A stretch of 64,000 bases of DNA from Gammaproteobacteria bacterium (GCA_028293765.1 JAQGOG010000048.1:36606-100605), one strand, 5' to 3'. Shown: positions 11,001 through 18,930, numbered from the stretch's first letter. Notes: generated from the letters alone by a model not told the origin. Translations and numbers: made by a program.

Positions 11001-12381
11001 CGCGGATTGTCGGCCCGTCGTGCCTTTGACGATGGAGATCGAATTGCTGCGCGAGGCTCTGGAGTCGTACTTGCCCGGCTACGTCGTGATCGCGTTCGAG
11101 CAGATCCTGGCGTTTCGCTGGTTGCTGGTGGCCGAGCCGGTTGACATCAGCATTCATTTATCGATGCAGGAGTATCCGCTGGTCGATGTCGAGATCGAGG
11201 GGTTCATTCGGGGCCGGGCGGTGCTCGCCAGGGACTACCCTGTGCCGCCAGCGCAGCGCACGGCGCCTTTGCGACAATCGCGCGCGTGCTCGATCACGGC
11301 CGCTGAGCTGTACTCCCAGAATTGGATGTTTCATCGCGACGCGTATTGCGGAGTCACTCAGCTGGGGCCGGTCGGCGACAATGGCATCGCGGGATCGATC
11401 AAAGTGCCGCCGGGTCCCGGAGCGCTCCTCGATAACATGGGACAGCTTGCCGGCTTCTGGGTAATGGAGACGCAGGCGCAGGCCCCGCTCGCCATGCCCA
11501 TCGGTGTGGAGAAAGTACGTTTCTATCGTCCGCAGCCTGCGGTTGGCGAAGCATTCGAGTGTCAGATCCGCATCGACAAGCTCGATGATCAGAACTGCTG
11601 GAGCGATCAGCAGCTCCTCGATCCCACAGGACGGGTGGCCGTCGAGATGCTGGGCTGGCATACCCGCCGGTACCTGATGACGCGCGAGTTCTATCGGCGT
11701 ACGCGTGAAGTCGAAATTCACCTGCTTTGCGAGGACACCGGTCATCCGTTCGTGCTGTTCGAGGATCACTACGATACCGCGAACATGCGCGAGTACATTT
11801 CGCTGCGGATGCTCAATCAGCCGGAGCTGCGTGAGTACGAAGCTTTGCCGCCGCGGCGCAAGCGTCCCTGGCTCAATGGCCGCATTGCCGCGAAGGATGC
11901 GGTGCGACAGTACTTGTGGCGCAAACACGGGCACCGGGCGTTGTTTCCGAAGGAGCTGGCGATCAGTAACGCCCCGAATGGACAGCCGCGCGTACAGCCC
12001 CATATCACCGAGCCTTACGTGCGCCCGCTGCATATTTCCATTACTCATAAGGGCCGCCTGGCAGCTGCGATCGCTGCCAGCCACCCCGTCGGCATCGACG
12101 TCGAGACAATCGAAGCACGCTCGGACAGTTTCCTGGCACTCGCCTTTTCTGCCGAAGAGCTCGAGCTGCTGCCCAGCCACGGCCGCGAGGAGTGGATTGC
12201 ACGGGCGTGGGCCGCCAAAGAGGTGGTTGGCAAAGTCGCCGGGACGGGTTTGAGGGCTAATCCCCGTGCGTTCCGTCTCGAGTCGATTCGACAGGAACGG
12301 ATCTGCGTGAACGGCCTGTGGGTCGACACGCTCAAGCGTCAGAACGATGTCATTGCATGGCGAGGAGAGGAGGACGCATGA
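8086..12381 (+). CDS. Second synthase subunit: KS-AT-like-DH-phosphopantetheinyl transferase
   Basis: Synthase of 1431 residues starting at GTG 8086, directly at the KS (EPIAIIGMDC). The KS keeps Cys206 in DAACASA, EAHGTGT and GHTMPAAG, so it should be catalytic and not a chain-length factor. An AT-like domain (about 540-830) keeps Ser620 in GHSLGE and GFHS. Its usual N-terminal FPGQGSQ is FPGVDSS, so its activity is less certain. A double-hotdog dehydratase follows (about 930-1200), with His960 in RDHSF and a second catalytic Asp1116 in LLDNMGQ. The C-terminus (about 1210-1431) is a Sfp-type PPTase with GIDVE (Asp1338, Glu1340) and WAAKE (Lys1378). The protein would activate the ACPs of its partner and supply dehydration. 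A PPTase at the C-terminus of a KS-AT-DH protein recalls enediyne PKSs. The last four bases overlap the next gene (ATGA). Confidence 0.88.
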   Translation: MEPIAIIGMDCIFPGAPDLERYWHNIQHGVDAIAEVPEHRCSKTFFDPDSDQVDRFYCRRGGFVDEYAEFDPIEFGIMPKAAAAAEPDQLLTLRVGANALRDAGYLDREFPREKTAVILGRGNYAGAGTLRLQQHARMVQQTLQTLQDLLPNIGALELQTVRKQIKAELDHCGPDVAAGVIPNLAASRLANRLDLRGPAYTVDAACASALIAVEQACHALTRGDCAMALTGGLHFTHDLTFWATFCQLGALSRSQQIRPLSQDADGILAGEGIGLLVLKRLREAQADGDRIYAVLHGIASASDGRSSSLLAPSVSGQLLALRRAWQHTAFRPEDIGLLEAHGTGTPAGDQAELETVRQFFGAPTSTKSRAVIGSVKSMIGHTMPAAGAAGLIKAALSIYHGVLPPTLHCHRPHLLLNTTRFRAIANQEPWPETSVRIAAVNAFGFGGINAHAVLSSAPAPTAAPLPHRKTILLPQVAVVAADSKESLLEKLAQRRWDRTEQAGRFRLAIVEPDDTRLSFAHKVVTAGAAWHGQHQIYFSADRLLTRGKLAFVFPGVDSSFDPQVADVVEHFRLPPPSHARRLDPAKDLLQVALGVYDVDMVLFKALEALRIKADAMAGHSLGEWCAMAACNMLPLQYVHGAIQQVQNEAMPDIDLLFLAAACTEAQALEVLSGLHDLTLSHDNCPHQVIFCGRRSHIETALERFRAQRVFAQVLPFASGFHSPLFAPHVERYRAFFSNTPLHEPSVPLWSTTTGCKFPPSILEKQQLAVEHLLRPVRFRQLIENMYADGFRAFVQVGTGSLVGFVADTLKGRAHLTVSANIAKRSGLQQLTHVCAALWVEGAQLELSLLGLDEKPLRSSPSATLQRLSLGVPLIRLKTPLARSVPTAAENWTAIGTSDDPLQVAFSAALTDIRQAGHDVLAAWGQRQKSRAEPISTPAPFEVRVGRHLDVNSTIPLVRDHSFHREREGWPVLADCRPVVPLTMEIELLREALESYLPGYVVIAFEQILAFRWLLVAEPVDISIHLSMQEYPLVDVEIEGFIRGRAVLARDYPVPPAQRTAPLRQSRACSITAAELYSQNWMFHRDAYCGVTQLGPVGDNGIAGSIKVPPGPGALLDNMGQLAGFWVMETQAQAPLAMPIGVEKVRFYRPQPAVGEAFECQIRIDKLDDQNCWSDQQLLDPTGRVAVEMLGWHTRRYLMTREFYRRTREVEIHLLCEDTGHPFVLFEDHYDTANMREYISLRMLNQPELREYEALPPRRKRPWLNGRIAAKDAVRQYLWRKHGHRALFPKELAISNAPNGQPRVQPHITEPYVRPLHISITHKGRLAAAIAASHPVGIDVETIEARSDSFLALAFSAEELELLPSHGREEWIARAWAAKEVVGKVAGTGLRANPRAFRLESIRQERICVNGLWVDTLKRQNDVIAWRGEEDA

Positions 12382-12680
12382 GTTTCAACGTCGATCCGGC
12401 AATCATTCGAGAGATTACCGCGGTGATCCGCGAGGCCGTGGCGGAGGACTGGATACAGCAATTCGAGATCGGCGCGGACACCAGCTTCAACGCTGATCTG
12501 GAGCTCGAGAGCATCGAGTTCGTCACCATTGCTGCGGGCTTGCAGCAGCACTTCGGCGTGCAGGTCGATCTCATCGGCTGGCTGTCGACGAAGGCGTTCG
12601 ATGAGCTGATTGCACTGCGCGTCGGGAATATCGGCGAGTTTGTCGCGAACACTCGCGTCGCCGGCGGCGGGCAGAGCTGA
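12378..12680 (+). CDS. Free-standing acyl carrier protein
   Basis: Small acidic protein of 100 residues with the length and helical pattern of an acyl carrier protein. The likely phosphopantetheine serine is Ser45 in the stretch DLELESIEF, where the usual DSL is replaced by ESI. The start at 12378 overlaps the PPTase-containing synthase stop by four bases and has a strong purine-rich ribosome site (GAGGAGAGGAGG) inside that gene. It stops at TGATG, overlapping the glycosyltransferase start by one base. It probably carries a starter, a finished chain or an accessory acyl group for the downstream acyltransferases. Which of these cannot be read from sequence. Confidence 0.85.
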   Translation: MSFNVDPAIIREITAVIREAVAEDWIQQFEIGADTSFNADLELESIEFVTIAAGLQQHFGVQVDLIGWLSTKAFDELIALRVGNIGEFVANTRVAGGGQS

Positions 12681-13921
12681 TGGCGAAGATGCTGATCGTC
12701 GTGCCGCCGCTCACGGGCCATATCAATCCCGCTTTGTCGGTGGCCGCAGAACTGCGCCTGCGTGGGCATGAAGTGGCCTGGGCGGTGCATCGAGCGCTGA
12801 TTCCCGATCTGTTGCCTGCCGACGCCGAGATCCACGCGCTGCCGGTGGAATCGAACTTCGACCCGGGCGGACGCTCGTCTGCGGTGAGAGGCCTGGAGAG
12901 CATCAGATTCTTCTACGAGCAATTTTGCCTGCCACTGGCGCGGGCATCCCTGCAGCCCTTGCAGGAGATCGTGGAAAGCGTAAAGCCCGATCTCATGATT
13001 TGCGATCACCAGATGATTGCCGGTGCGCTCGTCGCCCGGGCACGAAAGATTCCCTGGATCACGCTGGCCTCAACCAACGTCTCCATTCTGAAGATGTCGG
13101 GGATGGTCGATGCCTGGCTGGAAGAGCAATTCGCCGGTCTGCAGCGCGACTACGGCGTGCCGGTGCAAGCACGTCCCGACTTTTCGCCCTCCGGCGTCAT
13201 CGTGTTCTCGTCCGAAGCCCTGCTCGGCGGCAAGTACACATACTACGACGCACCTTATTACTTTGTCGGTCCGGCACTCACGAATCGCAAGCTTGCGGTC
13301 GAGTTCCCATGGCAGGAGCTGCGCGCCGACGCCGCAAGACTGCTCATATCCTTGGGTACCGTCAGCCGCGATCGGGGAGTGCGCTTCTATGACGTCATGA
13401 TGCAAGCCCTCGATGACTTGAATCTCTCCGACTCGTATTTGTCGCGCCGGCCCTTGCAAGTCGTGATGGTCGCCCCGGAAGAGCTGTGCGAGCGAGCGCC
13501 CGCCAACTTCATCGTTCGGCCGCGGGTGCCCCAGATTGAGTTGCTCGCGCACATGGATGCCGTGGTGTGTCATGCCGGGCACAACACCGTGTGCGAAGCA
13601 CTGTCATTCGGCTTGCCGCTCATTGTCGCTCCGATCCGCGATGATCAACCGATTGTGGCGCGGCAGGTAATCGATGCGGGCGCGGGAATGTTCATGCGCT
13701 ACGGCAAAGTCACTGTTGGCACGGCTCGCGCGGCGGTCGAGGAATTGCTCCGCGAGCCAGCTTACCGCGACGGCGCGCTGCGCCTGAAGGCGGCATTCCG
13801 GGATCTCGGGGGCGCAAGGCAAGCAGCGGACATTCTCGAGCGGTTTCTGAGCGGTAAGGTTTTGGCACCGAGCGGGCAGTTGAGCGCGGTGCAGCCGAGA
13901 CCCAGTCATGCGGTGGGTTGA
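12680..13921 (+). CDS. GT1-family (UGT/MGT-like) glycosyltransferase
   Basis: Protein of 413 residues with the two-domain GT-B layout of macrolide/UDP-glucuronosyl-type glycosyltransferases. The N-terminus MAKMLIVVPPLTGHINPAL is the acceptor-domain beta-strand with the GHxxP loop. ISLGT begins the C-terminal donor domain. The signature CHAGHNTVCEALSFGLP followed by DDQPIVARQV is the nucleotide-sugar-binding region. In this operon it most likely transfers a sugar to a hydroxyl of the lipid product, as in cyanobacterial heterocyst glycolipid loci. The sugar and acceptor are unknown. The last 14 bases overlap the next gene. Confidence 0.85.
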   Translation: MAKMLIVVPPLTGHINPALSVAAELRLRGHEVAWAVHRALIPDLLPADAEIHALPVESNFDPGGRSSAVRGLESIRFFYEQFCLPLARASLQPLQEIVESVKPDLMICDHQMIAGALVARARKIPWITLASTNVSILKMSGMVDAWLEEQFAGLQRDYGVPVQARPDFSPSGVIVFSSEALLGGKYTYYDAPYYFVGPALTNRKLAVEFPWQELRADAARLLISLGTVSRDRGVRFYDVMMQALDDLNLSDSYLSRRPLQVVMVAPEELCERAPANFIVRPRVPQIELLAHMDAVVCHAGHNTVCEALSFGLPLIVAPIRDDQPIVARQVIDAGAGMFMRYGKVTVGTARAAVEELLREPAYRDGALRLKAAFRDLGGARQAADILERFLSGKVLAPSGQLSAVQPRPSHAVG

Positions 13922-14729
13922 ATCCGATGGTGTGAGGCTGAACACGCTGAGCATCGGTAGCGGGCCGTTGCTGGTGATGTGCCACGGGCTGGTGACCGCC
14001 AGCCTCGCCACCTGGTATTTCTCCGCCGCCCCCGCCTTGGCGCGCCGTTATCAAGTAGTGCTCTATGACCTGCGCGGGCACGGCAAGAGCGACCTGGCGG
14101 CCACAGGCTATGATTTGGATACGATGGCGCGCGATCTGGCGCAGGTGATCCTTGCGTACCAGCCGAAGCAACCAGCGCAGAAATGGGTAAAGGTCGCGCT
14201 GGTCGGCCACAGTTATGGCGCTCTGATCGTCCTTCACTATGCGCTGCGGCATCCTCAAACTGTCGCACGACTTGCACTGATCGACGCACCGTTACCCGCG
14301 GTGCGTTATGTGCACCCGTCATTGGTCGATATCGATTCGCCGGCGGCCTTGGAACAGCAGTTCTCCGTTCACCTCGAAGGACAAGCCCCGCGCGGTTCGC
14401 GTCAACGGCAGCGAGTGCGCGAGCGGCTCGAGTTCCTATTTCTACACAGTTCGTTGCGGGAGGATCTGCGCACAGCGGTCGATGTGCCCGATGCGTGCCT
14501 GAGGATGCTGAACGTTCCCACGCTGTGCCTGTATGGCAGACATTCCGACTGCGCGGCGGCGGGAAAGCGCCTCGGAAGCCTGCTGCCAAGCGGCGCGCTA
14601 CGGTGGTTGGACTGCGGTCATTTCATTCCCACGCAAGCCCCCGCCGCCATGACAGAGCAATTGTTATCGTATTTTGCACCAGACAGGATCGAGGTAAAGG
14701 ACTATGGCGTCCACGATGTCTCTGGATAA
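13908..14729 (+). CDS. Alpha/beta-hydrolase, possible thioesterase
   Basis: Protein of 273 residues with the alpha/beta-hydrolase fold. It has an oxyanion-type CHGL near residue 25, a DLRGHGKSD loop and a nucleophile elbow VGHSYGA with Ser102. A C-terminal WLDCGHF supplies the likely catalytic His, and an Asp lies in GRHSDC. The start at ATG 13908 lies inside the glycosyltransferase gene. Position in the operon suggests chain release from an ACP or hydrolysis of an ester intermediate, since neither synthase has a terminal thioesterase. That role is inference; the fold assignment is secure. Confidence 0.8.
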   Translation: MRWVESDGVRLNTLSIGSGPLLVMCHGLVTASLATWYFSAAPALARRYQVVLYDLRGHGKSDLAATGYDLDTMARDLAQVILAYQPKQPAQKWVKVALVGHSYGALIVLHYALRHPQTVARLALIDAPLPAVRYVHPSLVDIDSPAALEQQFSVHLEGQAPRGSRQRQRVRERLEFLFLHSSLREDLRTAVDVPDACLRMLNVPTLCLYGRHSDCAAAGKRLGSLLPSGALRWLDCGHFIPTQAPAAMTEQLLSYFAPDRIEVKDYGVHDVSG

Positions 14730-15534
14730 ACACAATATCCCGCCGTCGGCGCTCTACACCGCGGCGACTTGGCAGTGGGGAAAGCTTCCCGGCGCAGAAC
14801 TGGTCACGCCGCCCAACGCGCGGCTTGTATTTCGGGTCATGAACGCCTATTCGTCCCTGTATCGTCTGCTCAATCCGAAGTGGCATTCCCTCAAGCACAC
14901 TCTGCTGCACCGACATGCGGGCATCGAGCACCTGTTGCGCGAATCGAACTGCTCACAGGTGATCGAGATCGCCGCGGGATTCTCGCCGCGCGGCACCGCC
15001 TTCAGCGCCGATCCTGCGCTGCGATACTTCGAAGTCGATTTGCCGCCGGTGGTCGCCGCCAAACGCGCATTGCTTCAGAGCACAGCGGCGGGTCAAGGGG
15101 TATTGCGTCGCGAGAATTTCGTGCTGCTCGAAGGCGATGTCACTGGCATGGATTGGACGAAATTTGCGGTGTCCCCGAGCTTCATCATCACCGAAGGCTT
15201 GATGATGTATTTCGACCGCGGCGTGCAGATGCCAATCTGGCGGGCCATCGCCGAATTCTTGCGCGGCAATCGCGGCGAGTACGTCTTTGACTATCTGCCG
15301 GTTCCCGATGAGCCGAGGCGCAGCGTCGCCGGCCTTTTATTGTCACGGATGCGCGGTACGCAGCGGCGCGCGTTTCCCCAAGATGGGCGCAATCGCTACG
15401 AAATTGCGGATGACCTGCGCGCTGCCGGTTTCGAAGACGTCACGATGCATTCGAGCGTCGAGTTCGCAAGTGCATGGAATTTACCGCATGAGATGGCGCA
15501 CACACGTGTGATCCTCTATCGGTGCCGCTGTTAA
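14704..15534 (+). CDS. SAM-dependent O-methyltransferase, leucine carboxymethyltransferase-like
   Basis: Protein of 276 residues. The SAM-binding motif I reads VIEIAAGFSPRG near residue 90, followed by an acidic strand YFEVDLPPV. This form is typical of the leucine-carboxymethyltransferase family, which includes polyketide O-methyltransferases. Later ITEGLMMYF matches the conserved ITEGvlmYL block of that family. The substrate is probably a carboxylate or hydroxyl of the lipid product. The gene overlaps the hydrolase by 26 bases. A second in-frame ATG at 14716 is an alternative start. Confidence 0.82.
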   Translation: MASTMSLDKHNIPPSALYTAATWQWGKLPGAELVTPPNARLVFRVMNAYSSLYRLLNPKWHSLKHTLLHRHAGIEHLLRESNCSQVIEIAAGFSPRGTAFSADPALRYFEVDLPPVVAAKRALLQSTAAGQGVLRRENFVLLEGDVTGMDWTKFAVSPSFIITEGLMMYFDRGVQMPIWRAIAEFLRGNRGEYVFDYLPVPDEPRRSVAGLLLSRMRGTQRRAFPQDGRNRYEIADDLRAAGFEDVTMHSSVEFASAWNLPHEMAHTRVILYRCRC

Positions 15535-15545
15535 GGAGTACGCAG

Positions 15546-16784
15546 ATGGCGATCTGGAAAGGACGATATTCCCGCAAGCTCTCGCCGATTGAGCGGGCCT
15601 CGCTCGTCTTGAACGAGTTCTGCAACTACAATTGCGACATCATCGTGCAGGGATACGGCGCGCTTTCGGTCGAAACGCTGCGAACCGCTGTAGAAAAGGC
15701 GGCGCAGGCGAATCCTGGAAGCCGCGTGCGGCTGCGGGGCATTCTCGGATTCTCGCGTTGGGTCGATAGCGGCATCGCACCTGAGGTGCAGGAAGTTCAC
15801 GCTTCGGTGTGGGACGGACACAGTGAGCGCGGAGCTGCGTTCATGCAGGAGCGCTTTGATGCACTTGCAGGAGGTCCCATTTGCAAAGTGCTGTATGTGC
15901 GCGGCAGTCCTGCACATATCGTCTTTCGGGCACTGCATGCGGCGGTCGACGGACGCTCCATACTGCACTGGATGGCGGAAGTCTTTCGCGCACTGCGCGG
16001 TGAGCCGTTGCTGGGTTCGCCGTGCACCTATATCGACTGGGACATCATGCGCAAGTTCCAGGAGAAGGTAAACCGAAGCGCCCTGGACGGGCCATCGACG
16101 GAGCCGAACCTGCCGGTAATTCCCTGCAGTTCTCCGCGCGAAGCGCGGTTGCGCTATATCTGGCGGGCCGTGGTCTTTCCCAAGATCATCCCTAATGTCT
16201 TGCCGAAGTTCGCGATATTTCTCGCCGAATACGCGCGGCGAAATGCGCAAGGCAGGGTTTGCTTTACGGTACCGGTCGATCTGCGCACGCTGCGCGAAGA
16301 AGTGTTGTCGCTCGGAAATTTGACTGGTTATCTCAGTATCCCGATCGAGCCAGGGGATACGACCAGGAGCTTCAGCCGGCAGCTGAGTCTGCGAGTGCGC
16401 AACTACGCCGAGTGTCATCGGCCGGACATTCTGAAGAAGCTCCCCTGGGTGCCAGTGCGTACCATTCGCCGCGCAATTGCCCGCAACATGCAGCGCGCGT
16501 TGTATGAGCCGGCTGCCGACGCTATGAGCGGCGGTGTCGTTTCAATGGGAAACTTTCCGTTGCAGAATGTGTCCGCGCCGGCTTTTACGGCGCTCGAGCT
16601 CATACCGATTCCGGGTTTTGCGGGCAAGCTGAACGTTGTGACTATTTTCACCGAACGCCATACCATCACCAGCTTCGCTGCGCCGGAAAGTTACAACGGC
16701 GACGGACAACTCGACGGGCTGCTCGATGACTTCCAAAGAGAATTTGGTGAACAGCGCACACCCAATACTGCCGTGGCGGTATGA
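15546..16784 (+). CDS. HxxxDG-type (condensation/PapA-like) acyltransferase, copy 1
   Basis: Protein of 412 residues. The central motif ALHAAVDGRS matches the HxxxDG active site shared by condensation domains, PapA acyltransferases, WS/DGAT enzymes and alcohol acetyltransferases. The C-terminal half resembles the tunnel-forming second half of that fold (MGNFPLQNVSAPAF). I chose ATG 15546 because AAGGAG sits seven bases before it, just after the methyltransferase stop. It probably esterifies the glycolipid with an acyl group from an ACP or CoA. It is paralogous to the next gene, and both carry RALRGEPLLGS directly after the active site. Confidence 0.75.
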   Translation: MAIWKGRYSRKLSPIERASLVLNEFCNYNCDIIVQGYGALSVETLRTAVEKAAQANPGSRVRLRGILGFSRWVDSGIAPEVQEVHASVWDGHSERGAAFMQERFDALAGGPICKVLYVRGSPAHIVFRALHAAVDGRSILHWMAEVFRALRGEPLLGSPCTYIDWDIMRKFQEKVNRSALDGPSTEPNLPVIPCSSPREARLRYIWRAVVFPKIIPNVLPKFAIFLAEYARRNAQGRVCFTVPVDLRTLREEVLSLGNLTGYLSIPIEPGDTTRSFSRQLSLRVRNYAECHRPDILKKLPWVPVRTIRRAIARNMQRALYEPAADAMSGGVVSMGNFPLQNVSAPAFTALELIPIPGFAGKLNVVTIFTERHTITSFAAPESYNGDGQLDGLLDDFQREFGEQRTPNTAVAV

Positions 16785-18094
16785 GCGCATTTTGGTCGCG
16801 AGAGAGAATGAAACTGGAACTGGCGCCGCAAACGAGCATCGCACGCCGGCTTAGCGTTTTCGAATACGGCCACGCGGCCGCCGGCGCGAGTGCGAAGACG
16901 CTGGATCCGCCTCGCATCATCACAATGGTGCTGGAAGGCGAAAGCAGCGTACCGCCTGCACAGTGGGAGGAGGCGTTGCGATGCGCGGTTGCTGCAAACC
17001 CGGGCATACGATTGCGTATTCAGGGGTCCAGACGGCGCGCGCGCTGGACCGGCGACGGAGCACTTCCCCCGCAAGTGCGGGTCATCGAGAATTGCCGATG
17101 GGACGGGAGCTCACATCGCGGCATCGAGCTCATCGAGCAGACGCCCCTGCCGCTACAGACCGGGCCCTCCACTGAATTGATCATTGCCACCGGAGAGATC
17201 ACTCGGCTGATTCTGCGCACGAGTCACGCGGTTATGGACGGCGGGGGCGTACTGCATTTCTTACAGGAATTGTTTCGGGCGCTGCGCGGCGAACCGCTGC
17301 TCGGTAGCAACGCGCCGTTCAGCGATGTCGATCTAATGCGTGCGGTTACGAGCGAGGGTTGGAAAGGCGGGCGTGGGGGCGAAAGTCCGATTCCGCTCAC
17401 CGGTGGCGCGCGAGGAGCAAGCATAGGCGACGTGTGGCAGCGTCTCACCTTGCCGGCGAGGCCACAGCAAAATCTCATGGGCCGTGTTGCGGAGGTTGCC
17501 GCGCGGCATGCATGGAGCTTTGGACCGGGGACGGTGCGTATCGCCGTTCCGGTAAATTTGCGGCGGCACTTGCCGGGCCTGAAGTCGACCATGAATTTCA
17601 GCGGGCTGCTGCATGTGGAAATGGCTCCCGGTGAAACGGCCGAGGAGTTTCGGCGCAAAGTGCGTACTGGGCTGGAGCGGAATCGCGATGCTGCGTTCCC
17701 CGCGGTGGCGGAGTGCATACGTTATTTGTCATTCGGATGGTTCGATCAGATGACCGGACGGACGCCAAAGAACTATCTGCGGCGCAATCTGTTGGAAACT
17801 GTGCTCATCACGAATCTTGGCGTGATCGATATGGCGCCGCTCACCTGTCCTCAGTTCGAGCCGTATAACTATTACAGTCTACCCGTCATGGGTAACTCGT
17901 TTATATCGCTCAGTGCGACGGGCAGGCATCTCAACATGGTTGTCGGGATGCCCGCGATCTATGCTTCAGCAGACCGGCTCGAGCACTTCCTCGATCTGCT
18001 GCGCGAGGAATTCAGCGCGGATGCGTCGGATGCGGTGCGTCGCGGCGCCTGCGCAAGAAGCGGCGTAGTTCACGGGCCGGGTCCGGGAACCTAG
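16781..18094 (+). CDS. HxxxDG-type (condensation/PapA-like) acyltransferase, copy 2
   Basis: Protein of 437 residues, last gene of the lipid operon, with a four-base ATGA overlap. The active-site motif is SHAVMDGGG, followed by LFRALRGEPLLGS, which is nearly identical to the first copy. A conserved C-terminal segment (LLITNLGVIDMAPL in spirit) lies around residues 340-360. Two such enzymes suggest two acylation positions or two donor acyl chains. No terminator-like hairpin is evident in the next 150 bases. Internal ATG 16808 is an alternative start. Confidence 0.75.
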   Translation: MSAFWSRERMKLELAPQTSIARRLSVFEYGHAAAGASAKTLDPPRIITMVLEGESSVPPAQWEEALRCAVAANPGIRLRIQGSRRRARWTGDGALPPQVRVIENCRWDGSSHRGIELIEQTPLPLQTGPSTELIIATGEITRLILRTSHAVMDGGGVLHFLQELFRALRGEPLLGSNAPFSDVDLMRAVTSEGWKGGRGGESPIPLTGGARGASIGDVWQRLTLPARPQQNLMGRVAEVAARHAWSFGPGTVRIAVPVNLRRHLPGLKSTMNFSGLLHVEMAPGETAEEFRRKVRTGLERNRDAAFPAVAECIRYLSFGWFDQMTGRTPKNYLRRNLLETVLITNLGVIDMAPLTCPQFEPYNYYSLPVMGNSFISLSATGRHLNMVVGMPAIYASADRLEHFLDLLREEFSADASDAVRRGACARSGVVHGPGPGT

Positions 18095-18249
18095 GACAGG
18101 CTTCAACGCAATACCCGCCGCCGATTGCTCAGGAGTCGACCAGTTCTCGCGTCCGACGATTTCAGGCGCGGGTATGCACGACCGAACTCGGCGACATGGC
18201 GCGCCTCAACTTATCGCGATGGCTCGAGCGCCGTCGCGCGTTGGCATTT

Positions 18250-18825
18250 TCACGTGTGCACAGGTTGCGCTTGTGCTGGTGCGTCCGCGGGACTCTCCTG
18301 TGACGCAGGGGAGGGAGCGTTGCCCGACAGGGCTGCTTGCAAGCGTGCTTCCTGCTCCGGAGATAGCGACGTGCGTAGCACTCGACCACGAAACCGTGAC
18401 AGGTCGCTGAGAACCTTTTCTGGTTGCATTTTGCGCTCGAGTATGAAGATTGCCGAACTGTTCGGCTTGAGTGTCTGCGCCAGCTCGCGAATGAAGTCGT
18501 CACTAATGCCGTAGTCAGTCAGCGCTCCCGCCAGAGCCCCCGTACCGGCACCAACCATTGTGCCGACGGCGAAGCCTACCAGCGGATTGAGGAATAGCAT
18601 GCCCACGAGAGTGCCCCAGAGGGCTCCCCATAAGCCACCGGAAGCGGCGCTCATGCCGACCAGATTCACGCTCTGCTTGAGCTGAATTCCCCCGTCCGGA
18701 CGGCGCACCGCGACGACTGCGTCCTCCAGGTCGATGAGGTACTCCCGCTGAAGTCTCCGAAGCTCGGTCAGCACCTCATCGGCTTTGTTCGGGTCATCGA
18801 ATGCCACCACTATGAGCTCCGACAT
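18250..18825 (-). CDS. DUF1269 membrane protein with glycine-rich core
   Basis: Protein of 191 residues. The N-terminal half (MSELIVVAFDDPNKADEVL) is a ferredoxin-like alpha/beta domain. A glycine-rich hydrophobic stretch follows (GLWGALWGTLVGMLFLNPLVG), like a glycine-zipper membrane segment, then a second soluble part ending in an Ala/Pro-rich tail. This is the DUF1269 layout, often linked to stress responses although its biochemical role is not known. The start at 18825 has AGGAGGTT just upstream. A longer frame to 18906 has no support. A second DUF1269 gene lies 780 bases upstream on the same strand. Confidence 0.8.
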   Translation of the reverse strand: MSELIVVAFDDPNKADEVLTELRRLQREYLIDLEDAVVAVRRPDGGIQLKQSVNLVGMSAASGGLWGALWGTLVGMLFLNPLVGFAVGTMVGAGTGALAGALTDYGISDDFIRELAQTLKPNSSAIFILERKMQPEKVLSDLSRFRGRVLRTSLSPEQEARLQAALSGNAPSPASQESPADAPAQAQPVHT

Positions 18826-18913
18826 TGAACCTCCTCTCAGGCAGCACCCCGAAGCACAGCCTGCTGTGTTGAAGTTGACATCACGCGCTGGCGATTTTTC
18901 CATCAAGTCCGGG

Positions 18914-18930
18914 GGGCGTCCTTGACGCCC
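18914..18930. terminator. Hairpin GGGCGTC-CTT-GACGCCC
   Basis: A perfect seven-base-pair stem with a three-base loop lies between the DUF2267 and DUF1269 genes. With the second hairpin at 18970-18989 it forms a double stem-loop. Neither has a clear T-run, so a terminator or RNA-processing role is only possible. Confidence 0.35.

Noticed and set aside
11158..12180. Long minus-strand open frame (340 codons) opposite the second synthase
   Set aside because: It lies antisense to well-supported PPTase and DH coding sequence and its residues show no known domain. Such frames are common opposite GC-rich genes.
863..12381. Identification of the synthase pair as an enediyne PKS
   Set aside because: Enediyne PKSs are single proteins with KS-AT-ACP-KR-DH-PPTase and accompany specific accessory genes. 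Here there are two KSs, tandem PUFA-type ACPs and FMN-barrel domains, and no enediyne accessory genes.
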